Shown: positions 27,915-36,684, counted from the first letter of the stretch. The stretch: 64,000 nucleotides of DNA from Krasilnikoviella flava (GCF_900167525.1 NZ_FUZQ01000006.1:62001-126000), one strand, 5' to 3'. Numbers and translations are program-made. The notes: generated by a model from the letters alone, not told the origin.

Positions 27915-29042
27915 TCAGTCGCGCCGGGTCAGCAGTGCCGAGGCCGCCGCCTCGAGCCGCGCCTCCGACAGCAGGCCGAGGTGGTAGACGTAGGCGTCGT
28001 CCACGCGGGCGAGGCCTGCCGGCCATGCGCGCCGGATCGAGTCGGGCGTGGCCGGCGGCATGGCCGAGAGGTACCCGCCAACGCGTCTGCCGGGCAGCCG
28101 ATCCCGCACCGCGCCGACCGTGCCGAGATCGTCCGTCACCAGATGACCGGGCAGGACGACCCCGTCGAACGCCGTGACCGCGTCGTCCAGCGCGGTGAAG
28201 GGGCCGGTCGCCCAGAGGTCGGGTTGGGCATGGACGACGACGCGCGGGACCTGGTCGCACGCGTCCTTCACGGCGGACGCGAGACCAGACCGGGCCTCCG
28301 CCCGGGCGGCGAGAACCGCGACGGACCGGCTGACGTGGTCCTCGGTGGCGCCGTGGTGGCCGGCCTGCTCGGCCGCCAGCCCGGCCCGGACCTCGAGCCG
28401 CAGACGCGGCACGTCGACGTCGTGGTCGGCCAGGAGCCCTTGACAGGCGTCGCAGAAGCAGATCGACAGCAAATTCTCCGCCACGGGGGTCCAGTCGGCG
28501 CCCTGGGTCTTCTCGTGCCGGCCGAGGTGGCTGACACCCAACGGACCCAGGGCTTCCAGCATCAGCCCGTCGACGTCGAAGGACCGCACGACGCCGGCGA
28601 CGAGCCGCCGTGCGTAGTCGCGGACGTCGGGTGCCGCCGGGCAGAGCGCGTACGGGTACCGCTCGCCGAGGACGTTCTGCACAGTGAGCTCGCGTGCGCG
28701 GTTACCAACGGGGGTGCTGTGCGTGAGCACCAGCCACGCCTCGACCCGGAGTCCCGCCTCGCGCGCGGCCCGGGCGGCGCGCAGGAAGGCTCCGGGACCG
28801 ACCCACGGGGCATCGGTGCGCGGCCGCAACGTCGAGCCCGACCAGACCTCGTCGTCGAGCGGCAGGTAGTAGGCAGCGCCGGCGTCGACGACAGCACGGC
28901 GCGGGTGGAGCGGGGTGGCGGCACGCACCGAGTGGTAGGCGGCCGCGATCGCCACGCCGTCGGCGCCGGCCTCGCGAACACGACCGGTGGCCCGGGGATC
29001 GTCGAGGAGGTCCCACGGGTACGTGCAGAACGTCGCGGTCAC
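27915..29042 (-). CDS. Uncharacterised protein coupled to uronate dehydrogenase, possible TIM-barrel enzyme
   Basis: A 375-residue protein of unknown function. It starts with TFCTYPWDLLDD and AYHSVRAATPLHPRR. Later come CPAAPDVRDYARRLV, DGLMLEALGPLG, a conserved-looking RHEKTQG and a CFCDACQ cysteine cluster; these alternating strands and helices look like a TIM barrel with glycosidase- or sugar-isomerase-like loops. No signal peptide. GTG at 29040-29042 overlaps the uronate dehydrogenase stop by four bases (GTGA), so the two proteins are made together. A role in the lactone or oligouronide step of the pathway is a guess. Similar hypothetical proteins exist, but I know of no assigned activity. 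Confidence 0.8.
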   Translation of the reverse strand: MTATFCTYPWDLLDDPRATGRVREAGADGVAIAAAYHSVRAATPLHPRRAVVDAGAAYYLPLDDEVWSGSTLRPRTDAPWVGPGAFLRAARAAREAGLRVEAWLVLTHSTPVGNRARELTVQNVLGERYPYALCPAAPDVRDYARRLVAGVVRSFDVDGLMLEALGPLGVSHLGRHEKTQGADWTPVAENLLSICFCDACQGLLADHDVDVPRLRLEVRAGLAAEQAGHHGATEDHVSRSVAVLAARAEARSGLASAVKDACDQVPRVVVHAQPDLWATGPFTALDDAVTAFDGVVLPGHLVTDDLGTVGAVRDRLPGRRVGGYLSAMPPATPDSIRRAWPAGLARVDDAYVYHLGLLSEARLEAAASALLTRRD

Positions 29043-29890
29043 CAGGCCACGCCGAGCGGACGCTCGCCGTCGGCGAAGGCACCGCCGATCAGCCCGTTGC
29101 CGACGTCGCCCGGGTCGGGGAACGCGTCGGCGTACCGCTCCGCGTCGTCCTGCGGCTCGTAGCCGACGGCCCGTCCCGGCGCGAGGGAGAACCAGCGTCG
29201 GGTGTTGTGCGAGACGGCCCACACAGGGTGAGCCCCCGGGGCGGCGTGCACGGCCGCGGCTTCGATCAGGCGCACGAGGTCGGGCAACGAGAGCCAGGTC
29301 GCCAACGACCGCGGCGAGGTGGGGAGCGGTTCGACGGTGCCGATGCGGGCCACCGTCAGTACCAGATCGTGCCGGTCGGCGTACGCCGAGGCCATGGCCT
29401 CCATCGCGACCTTGCTCACGCCGTAGAGGGAGTCCGGGCGTGGCGGGAGGGTCTCGACCGGCTCGTCGGGAACCGGCCAGAATCCCACCACGTGCGTCGA
29501 GCTCGCGATCAGGCCGTTCCGTACCCGCTCGTCGACCATTGCCTGCAGCAGCGTCCGAGTGCCCTCCACGTTGGCACGCGCGACGTCGGACCACGGGCGT
29601 TCACGGCTGAAGCCACCGAGGTGAACCACCATGTCCACGCCACAGACCGCGCGCCGCACCGCGTCGGCGTCGGTCAGGTCGGCCTGGACCGCGGTCTCCC
29701 CCGGTTGCGGGTCGCTCGGGACCACGTCGAGGAGGACGAGGTCTACCCCTCGATCGCGCAGCAGCGGTCGGATCCCTCGGGCCGCGGCGCCCGCCCCGCC
29801 GGTGATCAGGTACCGCGGTCGTGACGTCGTCCGGCGGTCGGCAGGTGTGATGTCAGCGCTCCTCGTCGGATGGTCCTGTGCGGCGCCCAC
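29039..29890 (-). CDS. udh: NAD-dependent uronate dehydrogenase
   Basis: A 283-residue short-chain extended dehydrogenase oxidising D-glucuronate or D-galacturonate to the aldaro-lactone. The Rossmann loop is TGGAGAAARG (about residues 30-39). The catalytic triad region has S130/S131 in IASSTHVVG and Y156-x3-K160 in LYGVSK. The C-terminal GRAVGYEPQDDAERYAD segment is highly typical of uronate dehydrogenases. GTG at 29888-29890. Transcribed with the downstream uncharacterised gene from a promoter bearing the shared 31-bp element, divergent from lysR. Its product feeds the dehydratases at 21441, 26605 and 33626. Confidence 0.92.
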   Translation of the reverse strand: MGAAQDHPTRSADITPADRRTTSRPRYLITGGAGAAARGIRPLLRDRGVDLVLLDVVPSDPQPGETAVQADLTDADAVRRAVCGVDMVVHLGGFSRERPWSDVARANVEGTRTLLQAMVDERVRNGLIASSTHVVGFWPVPDEPVETLPPRPDSLYGVSKVAMEAMASAYADRHDLVLTVARIGTVEPLPTSPRSLATWLSLPDLVRLIEAAAVHAAPGAHPVWAVSHNTRRWFSLAPGRAVGYEPQDDAERYADAFPDPGDVGNGLIGGAFADGERPLGVAW

Positions 29891-29914
29891 GCCCCGCAGG
29901 CCGCTCGAGGATCG

Positions 29915-29960
29915 ACTCTAGGGATGCGTACCATGCCTGTCCAAGGCTCGAAGGGCATCG
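29915..29960 (-). promoter_or_regulatory. LysR-type site and promoter of the udh operon (divergent with lysR)
   Basis: Read on the minus strand, the 31-bp element (29960 down to 29930) begins CGATGCC and ends TTGGACAGGCATGGT. It contains -35 TTGGAC (29939-29944), then an 18-bp spacer, then -10 TAGAGT (29915-29920). The lysR start is only 45 bp on the other side, the classic arrangement for a LysR regulator and its divergent target. Confidence 0.7.
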
Positions 29961-30004
29961 ACTGATCCAGGGAAAGCATCGAGCAAGGGATCGTGGGGAG
30001 CCGC

Positions 30005-30889
30005 ATGTACACGCTCGAACAGGTTCGGTGCTTCGTCACCGTGGCGGAGGAGCTGCACTTCGGCCGGGCGGCCGAGCGGCTGAGCATGACCCAGCCCCCG
30101 CTGAGCCGCCAGGTGCAGAAGCTCGAGCACGCCGTCGGTGTCGCCCTGCTCGAGCGTGACAACCGGCACGTCGAGCTCACGACGGCGGGCGCGGTGTTCC
30201 TCGGGGAGGCGCGCCGGCTGCTCACTGCGGCCGATGCCGCCCCGGCGCTGGCGCGGCGCATCGCCGCAGGCCGGGCGGGGGTGCTGCGCCTGGGATTCAC
30301 GGCGGCTACCGGCTTCAGCCTGCTAGGCCCCCTGGTGCAGCAGGTCGGCGAGTTGATGCCCGACGTCGACCTGGACCTGCAGGAGCTCGTCACGGTCGAG
30401 CAGATCGAGGCGATCAGGCGCGGAGAGCTGGACCTGGCGCTCGGCCGTCCGCCGTTCGACGACGCGACGTTCGCGTCCCGGCTCCTGCTGTCCGAGGATC
30501 TCGTGCTGGTGGTTCCCGACGGGCACCCGCTCGCCGGGCTCCGGCGTCCCGTCGGCACCGCCGACCTCCGCGATGTACCCCTCATCGGCCACCACCCCAC
30601 GAAGGCCCGGTACTTCTACGACATGGTCGTGCGGTACGTCGACGTCGAGCACGTCAACGTGGTGCACGTCGTGAGCCAGATCCTCACGATGTGCTCCCTC
30701 GTGGCCGCGGGTCGCGGGGTGGCGTTTGTGCCGGAGTCCTCCCGGCTGCTCGGCCTGCCCGGCGTGACGTTCGTCGAGCTCGCGGACGTTCCGCACGGCG
30801 TCGTCGAGCTGCACGCCATCTGGGACCGGGGTTCCAAGAACCCCGCGCTGCACGAGTTCCTGCGCCACCTGCGGGCCGTGCACGACTGA
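30005..30889 (+). CDS. LysR-family transcriptional regulator of the aldarate island
   Basis: A 294-residue LysR regulator. The N-terminal winged helix (residues 1-60) reads LEQVRCFVTVAEELHFGRAA and QPPLSRQVQKLE. A periplasmic-binding-like effector domain follows, with VLRLGFTAATGFSLL at the first strand. ATG at 30005 has GGGAG five bases upstream; a GTG 12 bases earlier is less likely. The shared 31-bp sites in front of udh, the ABC importer operon and kdgD make it the probable activator of all three. The co-inducer is likely a uronate or aldarate (inference). Confidence 0.93.
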   Translation: MYTLEQVRCFVTVAEELHFGRAAERLSMTQPPLSRQVQKLEHAVGVALLERDNRHVELTTAGAVFLGEARRLLTAADAAPALARRIAAGRAGVLRLGFTAATGFSLLGPLVQQVGELMPDVDLDLQELVTVEQIEAIRRGELDLALGRPPFDDATFASRLLLSEDLVLVVPDGHPLAGLRRPVGTADLRDVPLIGHHPTKARYFYDMVVRYVDVEHVNVVHVVSQILTMCSLVAAGRGVAFVPESSRLLGLPGVTFVELADVPHGVVELHAIWDRGSKNPALHEFLRHLRAVHD

Positions 30890-30926
30890 CCCCGCATCGG
30901 GGACTCGATACCCGTCGAGCATGATC

Positions 30927-30972
30927 CGATGCCATTCCGGGCTTGGACAGGCATCGTGAACCCTTCTTAAGT
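30927..30972 (+). promoter_or_regulatory. LysR-type site and promoter of the kdgD operon
   Basis: The element 30927-30957 contains GATGCC-N16-GGCATC, the most symmetric of the three copies. It overlaps -35 TTGGAC (30943-30948), followed by an 18-bp spacer and -10 TTAAGT (30967-30972). Layout is identical to the sites at 23380 and 29960. Confidence 0.7.
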
Positions 30973-30982
30973 TGTCCGACGA
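30972..30982. promoter_or_regulatory. FCD-GntR operator at the kdgD promoter
   Basis: TTGTCCGACGA fits TNGTNNNACNA and starts at the last base of the -10 box, where a bound repressor would block initiation. It matches the TAGTCAGACAA site in front of the galactarate dehydratase. This promoter would then integrate LysR activation and GntR repression. Confidence 0.55.
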
Positions 30983-31020
30983 ACTGTCACCGCCGACGTC
31001 TGTCACCAGGAGGGGCCATC

Positions 31021-31965
31021 GTGGCCACGTACTCACCCTCGGAGCTCGCCGCCACCCTCAAGGAGGGTCTGCTGTCGTTCCCGGTCACCCCGTTCACCGC
31101 GGACGGCGAGGTCGACGACGCCCGGTACGCGGAGCACATCGCGTGGCAGACGAGCTTCGGGATCGGCGGGCTCTTCGCCGCCGGCGGCACGGGCGAGGGA
31201 TTCAGCCTCACGCCGGCCGAGTCCGCACGGGTGGTGGCGCTGGCTGTCGAGGCGGCGGAGGGCGCCACCCCGGTGCTCGGCAGCGCCTCCGGCAACACCG
31301 CTCAGGCCGTCGAGAACGCGCGGGCCGCCGAGGCGGCGGGGGCCGAGGGCGTCCTGCTGCTGCCCCCGTACCTCACCGACTGCGACCAGGACGGACTGCT
31401 CGAGCACGCCTCCGCGGTGTGCGCCGCGACGAGCGTCGGCGTCATCGTCTACAACCGCGCCAACGCCGTCTACTCCGCACGGACCGTGGCCCGGCTCGCC
31501 GACCGGCACCCGAACTTCATCGGCTTCAAGGACGCCCTCGGAGACATCGAGCAGCTCACGCGCGTGGTCGCGACGAACGGCGACCGCCTCTTCTACCTCG
31601 GCGGGCTGCCCACCGCGGAGACCTTCGCGCTGCCGCTGCTGCAGCTCGGCATGAGCACCTACTCCTCGGCGATGTACAACTTCGTGCCCGAGTTCGCGCT
31701 CGAGTTCTACCGGGACGTGCGGAAGCTCGACGGTGCCGCCGTCACCGAGAAGCTCACGCGGTTCGTGCTGCCCTACCTCGACATCCGCGACCGGGCCAAG
31801 GGCTACGGCGTCTCCATCGTCAAGGGCGGCCTGCGGGCCGTCGACCGCGACCTGGGCGGCGTGCGCCCCCCGCTGCAGGACCTCACCGCCCGCGACGTCG
31901 ACGACCTGCGCGCGCTCGTCGACGCCGCCGGCATCCGCCCGGCCGACGCCACCCTCGCCCGCTGA
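31021..31965 (+). CDS. kdgD: 5-dehydro-4-deoxyglucarate dehydratase (decarboxylating)
   Basis: A 314-residue DapA/NAL-superfamily TIM barrel. The Schiff-base lysine is K170 in IGFKDALGD and the catalytic tyrosine Y144 in [21 protein letters not shown] is the carboxylate-binding loop. The KdgD-typical N-terminus reads [13 protein letters not shown]. It removes water and CO2 from 5-keto-4-deoxyglucarate, giving 2,5-dioxopentanoate (alpha-ketoglutarate semialdehyde). GTG at 31021 follows AGGAGG. First gene of an operon with the semialdehyde dehydrogenase and glucarate dehydratase. Confidence 0.95.
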   Translation: MATYSPSELAATLKEGLLSFPVTPFTADGEVDDARYAEHIAWQTSFGIGGLFAAGGTGEGFSLTPAESARVVALAVEAAEGATPVLGSASGNTAQAVENARAAEAAGAEGVLLLPPYLTDCDQDGLLEHASAVCAATSVGVIVYNRANAVYSARTVARLADRHPNFIGFKDALGDIEQLTRVVATNGDRLFYLGGLPTAETFALPLLQLGMSTYSSAMYNFVPEFALEFYRDVRKLDGAAVTEKLTRFVLPYLDIRDRAKGYGVSIVKGGLRAVDRDLGGVRPPLQDLTARDVDDLRALVDAAGIRPADATLAR

Positions 31966-32006
31966 CCGCCGACGCCCGCCACCCGCGCACCCCGGAGGGA
32001 AACCCC

Positions 32007-33629
32007 ATGACCGTCACCGCCGTCCTCGCCGGGCACTCGATCGTCGCCGGGGAGCCGTTGGTCGGCGCCGCCGGCACGGCCGTCGCCCACGACCCCGCCA
32101 CCGACGAGCCGCTGGAGCCCGCCTACTCGCTGCTCGCCGTCGACCAGCTCGCCCACGCCACGGCCGCCGCCGAGGAGGCCTTCGCGTCGTTCTCCGCCCT
32201 CGCCCCCGAGCCGCACGCCCGCTTCCTCGAGCGCGCCGCCGAGAACCTCGAGGCCGCCGGCTCCGCGATCGTCGCGCGCGCGATGCAGGAGACGGGCCTG
32301 CCCGAGGCCCGGCTCACGGGCGAGCTCGCACGCACCACGGGTCAGCTGCGCCTGTTCGCCGCCGTCGTGCGCCAGGGGGACCACCGCGGCGTCCGCGTCG
32401 ACCCTGCCCGGCCCGACCGCGCTCCCCTGCCCCGCGCGGACATCCGCCAGCGCCAGGTCCCCGTCGGCCCCGTCGCCGTGTTCGGCGCCAGCAACTTCCC
32501 GCTCGCGTTCTCCGTGGCCGGCGGCGACACCGCCTCGGCCCTCGCGGCCGGGTGCCCGGTGGTCGTCAAGGCGCACGGCGCCCACCCGGGCACCGGCGAG
32601 CTCGTCGGGCGCGCCGTCGCCGACGCCGTCGCCGCCGAGGGACTGCACCCCGGCGTCTTCTCGCTGGTCTACGGCCCCGGGGCCCAGGTGGGGCGGGCGC
32701 TGGTGACCGACCCGGCCATCCGGGCGGTCGGGTTCACCGGCTCCCGCTCGGGCGGCCTCGCGCTCGTCGCCGCGGCCGCCGCCCGCCCCGTGCCGATCCC
32801 CGTCTACGCCGAGATGAGCTCGGTCAACCCGGTGGTCGTGCTGCCGGGGGCGCTCGACCCGGACGAGGGCGCCGACGTCGACGCCCTCGCCGCGGCGTAC
32901 CTGGCGTCGGTGACCGGCTCGTCCGGCCAGCTCTGCACTGCCCCCGGGATCCTGCTGGCGCCGCGGTCCGAGCGCGGCGACGCGTTCGTCGACGCCGTCC
33001 GCCGCGCCGCCGAGGCGGCCACGGGGCAGACCATGCTCACCGCCGGCATCGCGCGGGCGTGGCACGACGGCGTGGACGCGCTCGGGGCCCAGGACGGCGT
33101 CGAGGCCGCCGGCACCGGGACCCCGGGCGCCACCCGCAACGCGCCCGCGCCGTCCGTCTTCGTCGCCGACGTCGCCACCTTCCTCGCCAACCCCGTGCTG
33201 GAGGCCGAGATCTTCGGCGCCGCGTCCCTGGTCGTGCGGTACTCGGGCGACGACGAGCTCCTCGCCGCCGTCGGCCGCCTCGAGGGGCAGCTCACCGCGA
33301 CCCTCCACCTCACCGAGGCGGACGCGGCCACGGCCCGCCGCCTGCTGCCCGTGCTGGAGCGCAAGGCCGGTCGCATCCTCGCGAACGGCTGGCCGACCGG
33401 CGTCGAGGTCGGCCACGCGATGGTGCACGGCGGCCCTTTCCCCGCGACGTCGGACGGGCGGACCACGTCCGTCGGGACGCTGGCGATCGACCGGTTCCTG
33501 CGGCCCGTCGCCTACCAGGGCCTGCCGGACTACCTGCTGCCGGAGCCGGTGCGCCCGGACAACCCGTGGCGCCTCACCCGGCGCGTGGACGGCGTGCTCC
33601 GGGCGGCGGAGACGGAGGCGGCACGGTGA
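32007..33629 (+). CDS. Alpha-ketoglutarate semialdehyde dehydrogenase
   Basis: A 540-residue aldehyde dehydrogenase. Catalytic C310 is in [10 protein letters not shown], the general base E269 in [10 protein letters not shown]163 in [10 protein letters not shown], and K188 in [11 protein letters not shown]. The KAHGAHPGT and [13 protein letters not shown] strings are typical of the semialdehyde dehydrogenases that end the glucarate pathway. It oxidises the KdgD product to 2-oxoglutarate, joining the TCA cycle. ATG at 32007 follows GGAGGGA, 41 bp after kdgD. Its stop overlaps the next gene's GTG by four bases. Confidence 0.94.
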   Translation: MTVTAVLAGHSIVAGEPLVGAAGTAVAHDPATDEPLEPAYSLLAVDQLAHATAAAEEAFASFSALAPEPHARFLERAAENLEAAGSAIVARAMQETGLPEARLTGELARTTGQLRLFAAVVRQGDHRGVRVDPARPDRAPLPRADIRQRQVPVGPVAVFGASNFPLAFSVAGGDTASALAAGCPVVVKAHGAHPGTGELVGRAVADAVAAEGLHPGVFSLVYGPGAQVGRALVTDPAIRAVGFTGSRSGGLALVAAAAARPVPIPVYAEMSSVNPVVVLPGALDPDEGADVDALAAAYLASVTGSSGQLCTAPGILLAPRSERGDAFVDAVRRAAEAATGQTMLTAGIARAWHDGVDALGAQDGVEAAGTGTPGATRNAPAPSVFVADVATFLANPVLEAEIFGAASLVVRYSGDDELLAAVGRLEGQLTATLHLTEADAATARRLLPVLERKAGRILANGWPTGVEVGHAMVHGGPFPATSDGRTTSVGTLAIDRFLRPVAYQGLPDYLLPEPVRPDNPWRLTRRVDGVLRAAETEAAR

Positions 33630-34951
33630 GCGCCCCGACCGTCGCCCGGGTGCAGGTCGTCCCTGTCGCGGGGCACGACTCGATGCTGCTCAACCTGTCC
33701 GGCGCGCACGCGCCGTTCTTCACCCGCAACATCGTGGTCGTCGAGGACTCCGACGGCCGTACCGGGCTGGGCGAGGTGCCGGGCGGGGAGAAGATCCGCG
33801 CGACGATCGAGGAGGCCGCGACCCTCGTGGTCGGGCAGCCGGTCCCGCGGCTCCGGTCCGTGCTGCGCGGGGTCTCGGCCCGGTTCGCCGGCCGGGACGC
33901 GGGCGGGCGCGGGAACCAGACCTTCGACCTGCGCACCACGGTGCACGCCGTGACCGGGCTCGAGTCCGCGCTGCTCGACCTGCACGGGCAGGACCTCGGC
34001 GTGCCGGTGGCCGAGCTGCTCGGCGAGGGCCAGCAGCGCGACGCCGTGCCGATGCTCGGCTACCTCTTCTACGTCGGCGACCCGGACGCCACCGACCTGC
34101 CGTACCTGCGCGAGCCCGACGCGCCCGACGCCTGGTCCCGGCTGCGCCGCGAGGCCGCGACGACGCCCGACGCCGTCGTCCGCCTCGCCGACGCCGCGCG
34201 GGAGCGCTACGGCTTCCGCGACTTCAAGCTCAAGGGCGGCGTGCAGGCGGGCGACCTCGAGGTGGACGCCGTCGTCGCGCTCAAGGAGCGGTTCCCCGAC
34301 GCACGCATCACGCTCGACCCCAACGGCGGCTGGCTGCTCGACGACGCCGTCCGGCTCGGGCGCCGGATGCGGGGCGTCGTGGCGTACGCCGAGGACCCGT
34401 GCGGGGCCGAGGGCCGGTTCTCCGGCCGCGAGGTGATGGCCGAGTTCCGCCGGGCGACAGGGCTGCCCACCGCGACCAACATGATCGCCACGGACTGGCG
34501 CGAGCTCGGGCACGCGATCCGGTCGGACGCCGTCGACATCCCGCTGGCCGACCCGCACTTCTGGACCATGGCCGGCTCCGTCCGCGTCGCGCAGCTGTGC
34601 CACGAGCTCGGCCTCACCTGGGGCTCGCACTCCAACAACCATTTCGACGTCTCGCTCGCCATGTTCACGCACGTGGGCGCCGCCGCCCCGGGGGAGATCA
34701 CCGCGCTCGACACGCACTGGATCTGGCAGGACGGGCAGGGCCTCACCACCCGGCCGCTCGAGATCTCCGGCGGCGAGATCCGGGTGCCGACCGCGCCCGG
34801 GCTCGGCGTCGAGCTCGACCCCGACCGCCTCGCCGAGGCGCACGAGCTGTACCTGGAGCACGGCCTCGGCTCGCGGGACGACGCCGTCGCGATGCAGTAC
34901 CTCGTGCCCGGCTGGGAGTTCGACCCGAAGCGCCCCTGCCTGGTCCGGTAG
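33626..34951 (+). CDS. gudD: Glucarate dehydratase
   Basis: A 441-residue canonical glucarate dehydratase. Active-site residues: K201/K203 in FKLKGG, D231/N233 in TLDPNGGW, E256 in YAEDPCG, N285 in [10 protein letters not shown]309 in LADPHFW and H335 in [14 protein letters not shown]. The N-terminal [12 protein letters not shown] and C-terminal [20 protein letters not shown] strings are characteristic of the GudD isofunctional group. It makes 5-keto-4-deoxyglucarate, the KdgD substrate. GTG at 33626 overlaps the dehydrogenase stop (GTGA). It is the last gene of the kdgD operon. Confidence 0.96.
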   Translation: MSAPTVARVQVVPVAGHDSMLLNLSGAHAPFFTRNIVVVEDSDGRTGLGEVPGGEKIRATIEEAATLVVGQPVPRLRSVLRGVSARFAGRDAGGRGNQTFDLRTTVHAVTGLESALLDLHGQDLGVPVAELLGEGQQRDAVPMLGYLFYVGDPDATDLPYLREPDAPDAWSRLRREAATTPDAVVRLADAARERYGFRDFKLKGGVQAGDLEVDAVVALKERFPDARITLDPNGGWLLDDAVRLGRRMRGVVAYAEDPCGAEGRFSGREVMAEFRRATGLPTATNMIATDWRELGHAIRSDAVDIPLADPHFWTMAGSVRVAQLCHELGLTWGSHSNNHFDVSLAMFTHVGAAAPGEITALDTHWIWQDGQGLTTRPLEISGGEIRVPTAPGLGVELDPDRLAEAHELYLEHGLGSRDDAVAMQYLVPGWEFDPKRPCLVR

Positions 34952-35005
34952 CCCGGGGGGCGCTGCCGGGTCCGACGCCGACCGTCGCCGCGCGCACCCG
35001 CCCTG

Positions 35006-35215
35006 TCAGGCGCGCGCCTCGCACTCGGGGCACTGCTCGACGAACTCCTCGAGTGCCCCGTCGTGCCCGCGACACTCGAGGTGCCACCCCACGTTGGCGA
35101 TCGTCATGTGGTCGGGCGGACCACCCTGTCCCCCCACCACATGGACCATCGCCGCCGCGATCCTCTGACCGCAGACCTCGCACCTGGTCGACGCCAGGTA
35201 CCTGACCGTGACCAT
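35006..35215 (-). CDS. Small zinc-ribbon-like protein
   Basis: A 69-residue protein with two cysteine pairs (CEVCGQ and CPECEA) and an intervening HLECRGHDG, which together could bind zinc. No family was recognised. ATG at 35213-35215. It lies between the convergent gudD operon end and an upstream 314-bp region without clear genes. The cysteine spacing and clean start and stop make it a plausible real gene, but evidence is modest. Confidence 0.6.
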   Translation of the reverse strand: MVTVRYLASTRCEVCGQRIAAAMVHVVGGQGGPPDHMTIANVGWHLECRGHDGALEEFVEQCPECEARA

Positions 35216-35242
35216 GGCCTCACGTTTGCGCTGACGCCGGAT

Positions 35243-35276
35243 GCACGCACGGCGGGTTCACCCGCGCCGTGCGTGC
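35243..35276. repeat. Hairpin in the gap between the zinc-ribbon gene and tRNA-Thr
   Basis: GCACGCACGGC (35243-35253) pairs perfectly with GCCGTGCGTGC (35266-35276). The 35216-35529 gap is otherwise without a convincing reading frame. The hairpin may end a short transcript or sit in the zinc-ribbon gene's leader. Confidence 0.45.
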
Positions 35277-35473
35277 CGGCCGGGGACGTCGAGGGGCATG
35301 TGCAAGGTGACGTCCGCCCGCGCCGTGGGCGCCATCGCGACCTCGGCCCGCTCCAGGTGCGCAGGACGTCGGCGGCGGGTAGGGCGTGGCGCGACGGCGC
35401 CCCGGTGGTGCGCGCGTCGCTGGCACGGTCGGCGGGGGTGCGCAAGATGGCCGCAAGGGTGCCTGAGACGCGA

Positions 35474-35521
35474 GAAACCCCCACCGACTCCGGACTGTGC
35501 GTCCAGGTCAGCAGGGGTTTC
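35474..35521 (-). terminator. Possible terminator of the tRNA-Thr transcript
   Basis: On the minus strand GAAACCCC (35521-35514) can pair with GGGGTTTC (35481-35474), about ten bases after the tRNA 3' end. The loop is long (32 nt), so the call is moderate. Confidence 0.4.
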
Positions 35522-35529
35522 CGTGCTGG

Positions 35530-35602
35530 AGCCGCCTATCGGAATCGAACCGATGACCTATTCATTACGAGTGAATCGCTCTACCGACTGAGCTAAGGCG
35601 GC
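35530..35602 (-). tRNA. tRNA-Thr (CGT)
   Basis: A 73-nt cloverleaf on the minus strand. Acceptor GCCGCC pairs with GGCGGC, the D arm is GCTCAGTCGGTAGAGC, and the anticodon stem ATTCA/TGAAT encloses loop CTCGTAA with anticodon CGT. The T arm contains GGTTCGATTCC. CCA is not encoded. It reads ACG threonine codons, common in GC-rich genomes. Confidence 0.95.
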
Positions 35603-35739
35603 GCGCCGTCCACCGGCGTGCAGCCGGATCAACGAGCGCGCCCACAGTACCTGACGCGCGGGGCGGTCTCCAAAACCGCTGCCCACCTGCGGGACGCTTC
35701 CGCGCGACAGGGCGCGCTGACCTCCGCATACTCGTGCCC

Positions 35740-36633
35740 ATGCAGCCCACCACGTCGCAGAGCACGGTCATCACCACGGGCCGAGGGTGGTGGTGGAAGA
35801 CGCTCGTCCTCGGCGTGCTGTTGTGGGCGGTCACCGCCGCCGTCACGTTCGGCACGCAGAACTCGAACCTCATCCCGACCGTGATCCTGCTCGGCAGCTT
35901 CCTGGTGCCGTTCAGCGTGGTGCTGTTCGTCGTGGAGAAGGCGCACGGCTCGATCGACATCATGCTGCTGCTGGCGGCGTTCTTCTTCGGCGGCATCTTC
36001 GGCGTGCTGGGTGCGTCGATCCTGGAGTCGCACCTGTCGCCGTCGCTGTGGATCTACGTGGGCGTGGGCGCGATCGAGGAGGCCGTGAAGATCGCCGTGT
36101 TCCTGGTGGTCGGCGCCCGTGTGGCCGAGAAGACGGGGCTCAAGGGCGCGCTGCTCGGCGCGACCGTCGGTGCCGGGTTCGCGGCGTTCGAGTCCGCCGG
36201 CTACGCGTTCAACGCGAGCCTCACCCGCCTGGGGCAGATCGACCTCAACGCCCTGCTGCAGACCGAGGCGGTGCGCGGCCTGCTCACACCGGTCGGGCAC
36301 GTGCTGTGGACCGCGATCCTGGGTGCGGCGATCTTCGGCGCGGCGTCGGCCGCCGGCAAGTACCGGTTCACCGGCGGGGTGGTGCTCGCCTATCTCACGG
36401 TGGTCGCGCTGCACGCCCTGTGGGACTCGATGGGCTTCATCTCCGCCTACCTCGCGCTCAAGGTCACGGGCGGCGTGCACTACGAGCTCGCCTACGGCCA
36501 GCTGCTGCCCGTCGCGTCCGACAACGCCTCCACCTGGTCCACCGTGTTCTACGTCGGCGGGCTGATCGTCATCTCCGTGCTGGGCGTGCTCGCCCTGCGG
36601 CACTGGTCACGCGTGCGTCGCCCCGTCGGCTGA
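35740..36633 (+). CDS. PrsW-family intramembrane metalloprotease
   Basis: A 297-residue membrane protein with about eight helices. The PrsW signatures are present: EEAVK in GAIEEAVKIAVFL, AAFESAGYAF, TPVGHVLWTAI and ALHALWDS, which supply metal-binding Glu and His residues within the membrane. PrsW of Bacillus starts cleavage of an anti-sigma factor; targets here are unknown. ATG at 35740 was chosen over GTG at 35734; neither has a strong ribosome site. The stop codon overlaps the start of a dispersed-repeat hairpin shared with the convergent peptidase gene. Confidence 0.88.
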   Translation: MQPTTSQSTVITTGRGWWWKTLVLGVLLWAVTAAVTFGTQNSNLIPTVILLGSFLVPFSVVLFVVEKAHGSIDIMLLLAAFFFGGIFGVLGASILESHLSPSLWIYVGVGAIEEAVKIAVFLVVGARVAEKTGLKGALLGATVGAGFAAFESAGYAFNASLTRLGQIDLNALLQTEAVRGLLTPVGHVLWTAILGAAIFGAASAAGKYRFTGGVVLAYLTVVALHALWDSMGFISAYLALKVTGGVHYELAYGQLLPVASDNASTWSTVFYVGGLIVISVLGVLALRHWSRVRRPVG

Positions 36634-36669
36634 GCCTGCCGAGACCTTCTCGCTGGTCTCGACAGGCTC
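36632..36669. terminator. Hairpin copy of the dispersed repeat between convergent genes
   Basis: GAGCCTGCCGAGACC (36632-36646) pairs with GGTCTCGACAGGCTC (36655-36669) with one G-T wobble and an eight-base loop. It begins inside the PrsW stop codon and ends 16 bp before the convergent peptidase stop, so it can terminate both. Confidence 0.7.
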
Positions 36670-36684
36670 GACCGGCGACGTCGC

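Noticed and set aside
26799-29162. 787-residue plus-strand frame spanning the dehydratase end and udh cluster
   Set aside because: It crosses a strong bidirectional terminator and runs antisense to a well-supported operon; its sequence is Arg/Gly/Pro-rich noise.
35241-35591. Open frames between the zinc-ribbon gene and tRNA-Thr
   Set aside because: They run into the tRNA gene and the hairpins, are Arg-rich and have no ribosome site or motif.
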